17,684 nt of DNA. It comes from Pelagophyceae sp. CCMP2097 (Eukaryota; Sar; Pelagophyceae). The DNA lies in NCBI GenBank assembly GCA_026770575.1, contig MU657170.1, forward strand, positions 467,146-484,829, in the 5' to 3' direction. Every line of letters starts with the position of its first letter. The stretch's first letter is position 1. The position numbers and the translations under genes are program-made. Under the pieces are notes generated by a model. The model made no database searches and had not been told where the DNA came from. It saw nothing but the letters and a program-made list of their open reading frames with translations. This document shows, in pieces, positions 6,655-12,812 of this stretch.

Positions 6655-7995
6655 ATGGCCGAGCCGCCGTTTTCTGCCGCGCCGAAGCCCTGCTGCGTCT
6701 GCGCCGCGCCGAACGGCAAGCACCCTTGCCCCGGCGCGTGCAAGTCGCGCAACTACTGCTCCAGGGCGTGCCAGGTCGTCGACTGGAAACGCGGGCACAA
6801 AAAGGAGTGCAAGGACCTGGCCGCCGCGTTTCAGGACCGCCTCCTCGATGAGCTGATGCCGAAAAAGAAGGTCAAGGAGGAGCCGCCCATCGTCGCGGGC
6901 GTCGCGCCGGTCTTCAACACAGAGGCGGAGGCGCCGGGGGGGAGCGTCATCGACGAATCCCCGGGTCTCGTCCTCGGCTCGCGTCTCGCCTGGACGTTTG
7001 CTATCTTTTTGCGCATTTGCGCTGCGTGGGCCGCGCTGCTATGGCGCGTCTTCCCGGAGAAGCTAGACCCGAAGAACGAGGAACCAGCCATCGTCGAAGA
7101 CGTCGCGCCGGCCGAGGGCTCCAAGGCGGCGGCGCGCTTATCGGCTGTTCCGACGGAAAAGACGGCATTCAAGGCCACCGGGCAAGGCGGCGATGCGCCC
7201 AACTGGCGCGGCATTTGCGCCATCTGCCTGGACCTGCTGCCGATCGAAGGTGACCAGCAATCGTTTAGTTCTTGCTGTTGCAAGTGGCTGTGCACGGAAT
7301 GCGCTACAAAGTATGTCGCGTACGCGGTAGCCCAGCGCGCGCAGCATCACGACGAGCGATGCCCGTTCTGCCGCACGCCCACCCCCACGATTGCCGAGTA
7401 TCTGTCCCAGCTGCAAAAGCACGCGGACAAGGGGGACGCCGAGGCGCAGTATTTCCTCGGAGACTCGTACAAGGATGGTACCATCGGTCTCAAGGAGAAT
7501 TTTAAGCGGGCGGCCCAGCTGTACGAGCGCGCTGCAACCCAAGGGCACGCACGCGCTCAGAATAAATTGGGATATTGTTATGAGTTTGGGACCGGCGTCA
7601 AGATCGACCTCAAGGCCGCCGTGCAGTGGTACCGGCACGCGGCCGAGCAAGGCTATCCTCTCGCGCAACGCAATCTCGGCATCATGCTCTGCCACGGCCG
7701 GGGAGTGGCGCAGTCGTACGACGAAGCCGTGCGGTGGTGGCGCCTCGCCGCGGCGCAGGGCGACGCAGGCGCGCTCTTCAGCCTCGGCGTGTGTCACCTT
7801 AACGGCCAGGGCGTGCCGCTGGACAACCACGAGGCGCTGCGCCTCTTCCAGCGCGCCGCGGCCAAGGGGTACGCCGACGCGGCGGCGCAGGTCGAAAAGT
7901 TGCTCGCAGCCGCGGCCAAGGGGCACGCCGATGCGGCGGCGGAGTTCGACAAGCTCGAAAAGTGGCTCGCAGCGACCTTTGGCCGACCGGCGTGA
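6655..7995 (+). CDS. MYND zinc finger / RING-like / Sel1-repeat protein, copy B, with linker insert
   Basis: Intronless, 446 aa, ATG at 6655 and TGA at 7993-7995. A MYND finger occupies residues 13-52 (Cys13/16/25/29/35/39, His48, Cys52). A RING-like finger starts at GIC188AIC191, with CCC 207-209 and Cys213/216, and closes at CPFC after a stretch about 13 residues longer than in copy A. Four Sel1 repeats follow (LGDSYKDG, LGYCYEFGTGV, LGIMLCHGRGV, LGVCHLNGQGV). Two differences from copy A stand out. The linker motif KEEPxIVxxVAP occurs twice (74-85 and about 141-152) around an insert with a hydrophobic stretch (LAWTFAIFLRICAAWAALLW, 111-130) that could span a membrane. The C-terminal AAAKGxADAAA block is duplicated. 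Its role as a protein-interaction or ubiquitin-linked adaptor is inferred. The insert keeps the frame open and shows no convincing splice sites. Confidence 0.9.
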   Translation: MAEPPFSAAPKPCCVCAAPNGKHPCPGACKSRNYCSRACQVVDWKRGHKKECKDLAAAFQDRLLDELMPKKKVKEEPPIVAGVAPVFNTEAEAPGGSVIDESPGLVLGSRLAWTFAIFLRICAAWAALLWRVFPEKLDPKNEEPAIVEDVAPAEGSKAAARLSAVPTEKTAFKATGQGGDAPNWRGICAICLDLLPIEGDQQSFSSCCCKWLCTECATKYVAYAVAQRAQHHDERCPFCRTPTPTIAEYLSQLQKHADKGDAEAQYFLGDSYKDGTIGLKENFKRAAQLYERAATQGHARAQNKLGYCYEFGTGVKIDLKAAVQWYRHAAEQGYPLAQRNLGIMLCHGRGVAQSYDEAVRWWRLAAAQGDAGALFSLGVCHLNGQGVPLDNHEALRLFQRAAAKGYADAAAQVEKLLAAAAKGHADAAAEFDKLEKWLAATFGRPA

Positions 7996-8112
7996 CCGTC
8001 GATTCCCTCGCCGCGACCGGCACTGTGTCACGCAAGCTAACTCGCTCGCCTCGGAGTGCGAGTGCCATCGCAGAGGCGCAGAGGCGCGGCCCCCCTGCCG
8101 CGCAGCCGCAAT
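7993..8112 (+). repeat. 3'-flanking segment shared by both MYND/Sel1 genes (copy B side)
   Basis: Aligns with 2073-2217 downstream of copy A and begins directly at the stop codon, without the 130-bp segment present in copy A. Confidence 0.75.
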
Positions 8113-8373
8113 GTCGAAGAGGCGGTCCGACTGCGTGGGATCTTTCAACAGGGGCCGGCGCGGCGCGATCCCCGAAGGGGCACACACCCGGGTAGACGGA
8201 CCCATGGGCTATCAGAGGCCCCGTGGCGTCGGTCAGCTGCGCAGGTCGACCGAGTCTGGTCGACCCGGGCCGCGGGGGGCAGTGACACTGTGCCTCGCAC
8301 TTTGATCTTTGGCGAGACCCGATCGGCAACCGGTTCAAGCCCGAGGAAGCCTGAGCGGCCCGCGGTCGCGGCA
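8113..8373. other. Intergenic DNA upstream of the TMEM128-like gene
   Basis: GC-rich, with no gene seen. Two copies of the palindrome GGTCGACC occur at 8244-8251 and 8258-8265, 6 nt apart. They are a candidate binding site upstream of the next gene, but the role is unproven. Confidence 0.35.
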
Positions 8374-9259
8374 ATGTCCGATACCCGGTACCACGCCGTG
8401 GGCGCGTCGGAGAAGGTCCGCAGGTCGCAGCGCAGTGAGGCGGCGGAGAGGGTGGCTGTGAAGATCCAAGCGTTGGCGTGAGTCGTCGTTTCCCTACACC
8501 AGTCCCCCAACGATCCTGTAGGTGGGTCATCTTGGGCGCGTTCGTGCTGGTCAAGGTGGACGTGGCGTTTGTGCTGCTGCAGGACGCGAACGTGGACCGA
8601 TTTTGGTTGAACATTGCCGTATTATGTTTCGCGGTCAACTGCGTGCTCTGCGCCTACCTCACGGTAAGAGCCCTCTCGAGTCGCAGTCCCTCTCGAGCCC
8701 TTCTTCGAGGAGCGGCCCCGCGGACATCGGACGAACGAGGCAGGCCCTGGGGGAGACCCGAAGCGGGGCCCGAAGAATACGTCTCCTACAGAGCCCTCTT
8801 CTTCTACAGAGCCCTCTCCGGGGACCCTGGGCAGGCCGTCGGCCGCTTTTGGAGCGTCCCCGGACCACCGTAGGTCTGGCTGCCGTACGTGCAGCGCGTG
8901 CAGCTGGAGTGGAGTGTTTTTTGTCCACGTGTAAGCAGGCCACGGCACTTTTCAAGCACTCTTTGGGACGTCAGAGTCGATCTAGCGCCCGACGACCCCC
9001 GCCGACCCCCGAGATTAGGTTATTCCGGCGATGACGGCGTTCGCAGTCGTCTGCGGCTTTGGGTGCGTTCCTTGTCGTCGATGCTTGCTCTTCGTCGATC
9101 CTCATCGATGCTTGCTTTGTCGTCGATCCTTTCGTCACCACGCCGCGCAGGTTACTCCGCGGCCTCTGGCCCGTCTGGGGCCTCCTCACGCCGGTCATCC
9201 TCGCAATCGTCTTCATGGCATGCCTGATGTCACTCCATTTCATTCCCTTTCCATGCTAA
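8374..9259 (+). CDS. TMEM128: TMEM128-like four-helix membrane protein, 5 exons
   Basis: Exons 8374-8477, 8522-8663, 8874-8930, 9019-9062 and 9151-9259 join in phase to 151 aa; introns are 44, 210, 88 and 88 nt. Donors are GTGAGT, GTAAGA, GTAAGC and GTGCGT; acceptors are TAG, TAG, TAG and CAG. The N-terminus is charged and cytosolic-looking (residues 1-34). Hydrophobic helices follow at about 36-53 (WVILGAFVLVKVDVAFVL), 62-80 (FWLNIAVLCFAVNCVLCAYL), 102-116 (VIPAMTAFAVVCGFG) and 121-146. The end, LWPVWGLLTPVILAIVFMAC, closely recalls the C-terminal LWHVWSFFTPLLL segment of TMEM128, and the length is close to the family's roughly 165 aa. TMEM128 is a small endomembrane (ER-type) protein of poorly known function. 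The family call rests on memory of the C-terminal motif and the topology. ATG 8374 is the first in-frame ATG of exon 1. Confidence 0.8.
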
Positions 9260-9283
9260 ACGTAAACACTCCGAGTCCCCAGA

Positions 9284-9322
9284 GGTCGATTGGCGGTTTC
9301 CCAGTGGTCGATTGGCGGTTTC
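9284..9322. repeat. 17-bp direct repeat with inverted CCAAT core, 22-bp period
   Basis: GGTCGATTGGCGGTTTC occurs at 9284-9300 and 9306-9322. Its complement contains CCGCCAATC, a CCAAT-box-like sequence. The pair lies just past the TMEM128-like stop and 300 bp before a candidate small gene, so a promoter role is possible but unproven. Confidence 0.5.
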
Positions 9323-9626
9323 TGAGTCCGCACGTGGCGCAGCAATTCGAAAGCAACGTCGTCCAACGCGCTCGTCGTAGCGATCTTCGATCCTGCTCGG
9401 CTGCGAGGGGTTTGGAGAGGGCCTGATGAACCGACTGCCCGGCGCAGGGCGCGCCCGACTTTGCTTCTCCGTTGGACGGGACGCGCCCTTCTTTTCCAGT
9501 CGCGGACGCTCGTCGAGTCCATGCGCGGACGCTTCGTCTGCGTCGACTGTGAGACGCTCGAGCCGTGGGGTTTGTCGCCTGCTTCTTCACCTTTGATGTC
9601 TTGCTTCATCAACAGGTCGGCATCTT

Positions 9627-9951
9627 ATGGGAGATTCGGTCGCGCTCTCCAACCGCTCTTCGCGCTCGAGTTCCCGCTGCAGCTGGTGCGACGATACGAT
9701 GTTGACATCGGCCCGAGCCGCGCGGAGCTGCGGTTGACGATAGTCTCGGTCGCGTGCTCGACGCGGCCGGTCGACGATCGTTTCGACGTCGCGGTACTTC
9801 GTGGCTGTACTTCAACGACGAGACGGACGGCTTTTATCCTCGCTCCTTTGGTGGCGTCGAGCTGCCGATTGAGCTGGAGGACGTGTCTGGCAAGATGGTC
9901 AAATATCTCGATACCGTCTGGAAGGACGCGAGGGCTCGACGGTTGGCGTGA
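9627..9951 (+). CDS. Candidate small two-exon gene, unrecognised
   Basis: ATG at 9627 opens exon 1 (9627-9685; MGDSVALSNRSSRSSSRCS), with donor GTGCGA at 9686 and acceptor GATAG at 9739-9743. Exon 2 (9744-9951) ends with TGA, for 88 aa in total. Exon 2 has protein-like texture: GTSWLYFNDETDGFYPRSFG, then GVELPIELEDVSGKMVKYLD. The same frame reopens after the stop with RRVGRGALFSKGVSAPGVVA. A 33-nt intron (GTGATG...CAG, about 9947-9979) could join the two in phase, but that is shorter than any confident intron here. No domain is recognised. Upstream, GRFVCVDCETLEP in another frame may be a further exon or chance. Splice choices are uncertain. Confidence 0.27.
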
Positions 9952-10234
9952 TGTCTCTTCGATAAGCGTCGCGTCGGCAGGGGCGCGCTGTTCTCCAAGG
10001 GCGTTTCCGCACCTGGAGTCGTGGCCCTCGCGCGCACGTGCCGGCACGGCGTCGTCACGATCCAGATCATCCGCTTTGCGTTGCGCTGTAGCCGCATGCA
10101 GGTAGCCGCTGTGAGAGCTTGGCCGGCGTGCAGAGATAAGGAGCCTCGAGGGGGGGTTGGAATCTTTCCATACCGTAGGCCCGCGTCCTCGTCGGACGCG
10201 GCCCATCCGTCAGGTAGACTCGGTGTCCTCAAGA
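9952..10234. other. Possible downstream exon, then unassigned DNA
   Basis: About 9980-10116 has a coding-like plus-strand frame (GVVALARTCRHGVVTIQIIR) that may belong to the small gene at 9627. 10117-10234 holds nothing recognised beyond a G-run (10150-10156). Confidence 0.25.
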
Positions 10235-10400
10235 GCAGGGGCGGGTTCGGGTTTGCCCGAAAGCCGCGGGTCGGGTTTGCCGGGTTCTAGCATTTTGGTC
10301 AACCCGCGGGTTTGGCCGTGGATCGAACCCGAACCCGACCCGAGAAGACGGGTTTGGTCGCTCGACAAACCCGCGACCCGAGGGTTCGGTACAAATTGCT
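10235..10400. mobile_element. CGGGTT-rich element, short copy
   Basis: It starts CGGGTTCGGGTTTGCCCGAA, as does the larger element at 11734-12190 just inside its left end. It carries the same CCGTGG...CCCGAACCC middle. 10333-10398 matches 12086-12151 over 66 nt with two mismatches. The interior of the large copy is missing, as in deletion derivatives of transposons. A hairpin (CGGGTTTG...CAAACCCG, 10349-10373) lies in the conserved part. The 15-bp terminal repeats of the large copy are not recognisable here. Confidence 0.65.
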
Positions 10401-10611
10401 TTCTGGGCGGGCCCCTCCAAGGCCTATTTGGGGGGTCGTCACTTACAAGGGCTCTGCACGGTCGCTTGCAAGGCCTCTTTGAAGGGCCCTATCAAGCCTC
10501 CACGCAGGATTCCTCAAGTGTCAGAGACACTTGTTCGGGCCTTTACTGAGTCCCTTTACTGAGTCCCTTTACCGCCTCTCCTGCTCGACGCCTCGCGTTC
10601 AGGGGTTGCAA
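10401..10611. other. Spacer before the minisatellite
   Basis: It contains an 8-bp perfect hairpin (CAAGTGTC AGA GACACTTG, 10515-10533) and a tandem pair of TTTACTGAGTCCC at about 10544-10570. No gene is seen. Confidence 0.5.
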
Positions 10612-11640
10612 GGTCCACCGGGCCAAGGGGCCGCCCAAGCGACCGTCCGAGGGACCGTCCGAGGGACCGTCAGAGGGACCATCCAAGCGACCGTCCGAGG
10701 GCCCATCCGAGGGACCGCCCAGAGGGACCGCTCAGAGGGACGCAGAGGGGACGCAGTCGAGGAGATGGCAGCCGAGCAACCGCCCAAGGGATCGTCCGAG
10801 GGACCCTACACGGGACTGTCGCAAAGGGGCCGTCGAGGGACCGTTCAAGGGGTCGGTCGAAGGGACCATCGAAAGGACCGTCAAAGGAATCGTCCACGGA
10901 ACCGTCGCAGAGAGACCGCCCAAGGGACCGCCCAAGGGACCGCCCAAAGAACAGTCCAAAGGAAGTGTCCAAAGGACCGCGGTACCGCCCAAGGGACCGT
11001 CCGAGGGACCGTTCGAGGGACCATCCAAACGACCGTCCGAGGGACCGTCCACGGGACCGTCGCAGAGGACCCGTCGAGGGCCCGTCGAGAGATAGCTCAA
11101 GGGACCGCCCAAGGAACTGTCCAAAGGACTGTCCAAAAGCCTGCCCAAGGAACCGTCGCAGTGTGTCTGTCCGAGGGTCCGCCCGCAGGACGTCGCGAGG
11201 GGCCGCAGTCGAGCGGCCGTCTAAACGACCGTCCCATGGACCGTCTACAGGACCGTCGCAGAGGGGCCGTCGAGGGACCGTCGAGGGACCCTCCAATGGA
11301 ACTGTCCAAAGGAACTGTCCAAAGGAACTGTCCAAAGGAACGCCCAAGGAATCGTTCGAAGGACCGTCAAGAGACCATCCAAGCGACCGTCCAAGGGACT
11401 GTCCGAGGGACCACAAAGAGCGACCGCCCGAGCGACCGCCCGAGCGACCCTCAGAGGGCCCGTCCAGGGGACGTCGCAGAGGGGCTGCAGTCGAGGGGCC
11501 GGCAGCCGAGTGACCGTCCAAGGGACCGTCGGGAAACCGCCGTCAAAGCGACCTTCACAGAGGGCCCGTCGAGGGACCCTCAAAGGAACTACCCAAAGGA
11601 ACAAGGGACCGCCCAAGCGACCATCCGAGAGAGCGTCGCT
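10612..11640. repeat. 12-bp minisatellite, GGGACCGTCCGA type
   Basis: About 1 kb of degenerate units of consensus GGGACCGTCCGA, with variants GGGACCGCCCAA, GGAACTGTCCAA and occasional 13-bp units. Local higher-order repeats are visible, for example GGAACTGTCCAAA three times at about 11297-11336. Because 12 is a multiple of 3 and the unit lacks stops, several frames on both strands stay open; these give Arg/Gly/Pro/Ser-rich translations and start at TTG, not ATG. I read it as satellite DNA, not a gene. A transcribed low-complexity protein cannot be excluded from sequence alone. Confidence 0.85.
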
Positions 11641-11733
11641 CTCGAGGGGCCGTCTCAAGGCGTCGTTTCGAATGGCCATCGAAAGGGGCCGTCTCGAGGG
11701 GCCGTCTCGAAGGACCGTCGAAAGGGGCCATCT
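11641..11733. repeat. 13-bp minisatellite, GGGGCCGTCTCGA type, left part
   Basis: Units such as CGAGGGGCCGTCT and GAAAGGGGCCGTCT with a 13-bp period follow the 12-bp array directly. The array is interrupted at 11733/11734 by the inverted-repeat element and resumes at 12191 with closely related units (CTCAAGGCGyCGTTTCGAAT on both sides). Confidence 0.8.
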
Positions 11734-12190
11734 CAGGAGCTTAAACGGGTTCGGGTTTACCCGAAACCCGCGATTCGGGTTTGCCGGGTTTGCCCGTTTT
11801 GGCCGACCCGTCGACCCGCGGGTCTGGCCGTGGCACAAACCCGAACCCGCGCGGGCGCGCCGGGTGGCAAACCCGCGGATACCCGACAAACCCGCGGGTT
11901 CTGGCAGGTGCCGGCATCGCAAACTGGAAGACCGAATAATTCAGGATCGCGACGGGTTTTCTCCGCTCGGGTTTCTAATCGTGTGCAATTGTCGTGTGAA
12001 TCATAATATTATATTGAAACTCGGGTGCGGTGGCTCTCCGGAAATGGGCTCTAAAGTACGGGACCCGAACCCAAACCCGAACCCGACCCGACCCGAGAAG
12101 ACGGGTTTGGTCGCTCGACAAACCCGCGACCCGAGGGTTCAGCACAAATTGAAAACCCGACCCGACCCGAATACACCGTTTAAGCTCCTG
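11734..12190. mobile_element. 457-bp element with perfect 15-bp terminal inverted repeats inside the minisatellite
   Basis: The left end CAGGAGCTTAAACGG (11734-11748) and right end CCGTTTAAGCTCCTG (12176-12190) are exact inverse complements. The subterminal parts are CGGGTT/ACCCG-rich on both sides. The core is AT-richer (ATCATAATATTATATTGAAA, about 12000-12019). GCCATCT abuts the left end (11727-11733) and recurs 3 nt beyond the right end (12194-12200). This may be a target duplication or simply array similarity. No transposase frame is present, so it would be a non-autonomous DNA element. A shorter relative lies at 10235-10400. Confidence 0.8.
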
Positions 12191-12465
12191 GCCGCCATCT
12201 CAAGGCGCCGTTTCGAATGGCCGTCTCCAGGGGCCGTCTCCAGGGGCCGTCTCGAGGAGCCGTTCCGAATGGCCGTCGAAAGGGGAAGTCTCAAGGCACC
12301 GTCTCGAATGGCCGTCTCCAGGGGCCGTCTCGAGGAGCCGTCTCGAGGAGCCGTCTCGAATGGCCGTCGAAATGGGCCGTCGAAATGGGCCGTCGAAAGG
12401 GGCCGCCGAAAGGGGCCGCTTCGAGGGGCCGTCTCGAGGGGCTGTCTCGAGGAGCCGGAGTCACC
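12191..12465. repeat. 13-bp minisatellite, GGGGCCGTCTCGA type, right part
   Basis: About 20 units. They include GAGCCGTCTCGAG in tandem (12336-12361), GTCGAAATGGGCC twice then GTCGAAAGGGGCC (12365-12404), and a return to TCGAGGGGCCGTC near the end. It continues the block at 11641-11733. Open frames over it are again a consequence of the stop-free unit. Confidence 0.8.
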
Positions 12466-12812
12466 GTGTCTCTTTTGACGTGAATCTTGGGGACCTCTAT
12501 TGGACCTCTCCTATTAACCGCACGCAAAGTCCGCGCCCTGCAATGTTCAATACGCGCTTCACGGAAGTCTCCCACACGCGTTACTCCGCCTCCCCCCAGA
12601 GGCCCGGGTTCCATGAGCTGGAAATGTTTATATGTGAAAACCCGACTTTAGCATATGCCGCCAGGTTCTTCAGCTTGGGCGCGCGGGCCGACGCCTTCAC
12701 GTCGACGCGTGTGTCGGCACGGGGCGCCGGGGGCGGGGGCGGGCTTTGTGCAGGCGAGCGGAAGTGAGCCCGCGGGGGGCTCAAGGCGCCGCGGGGGCGT
12801 CGGGGACGTTTC
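12466..12812. other. Spacer / SHMT 3' flank
   Basis: No gene is recognised. The part next to 12812 should include the 3' UTR of the minus-strand SHMT gene. It is very GC-rich (GGGGGCGGGGGCGGGC near 12730). No AATAAA-type poly(A) signal stands out. Confidence 0.4.

Noticed and set aside
6910..7060. Unspliced intron in MYND/Sel1 copy B explaining the insert
   Set aside because: The block is in frame without stops, has no GTGCGT/GTRAGT donor at the expected junction, and is flanked by a duplicated linker, which fits an internal duplication better. RNA data could overturn this.
7138..8205. 355-codon minus-strand open frame antisense to MYND/Sel1 copy B
   Set aside because: The sense frame has clear MYND, RING-like and Sel1 domains. 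The antisense frame is a by-product of GC-rich codons and has no recognisable domain.
9495..9560. Exonuclease motif (GRFVCVDCETLEP)
   Set aside because: The D-x-E context is short and isolated, with no further exonuclease motifs in reach and no clear splice frame.
10531..12006. Open frame of about 490 codons on the plus strand (and about 280 on the minus strand) through the minisatellites
   Set aside because: Starts at TTG, consists almost entirely of 12/13-bp repeat translations, and several other frames on both strands are equally open. It follows from a stop-free unit with period 12.
10235..12175. Telomeric or subtelomeric repeat (ACCCG/CGGGTT runs)
   Set aside because: The units are irregular, occur in both orientations and are bounded by terminal inverted repeats. 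They do not match the TTAGGG type expected in such algae.
10612..12465. CRISPR array
   Set aside because: Units are contiguous 12-13-mers without unique spacers, and the context is eukaryotic with spliced genes.
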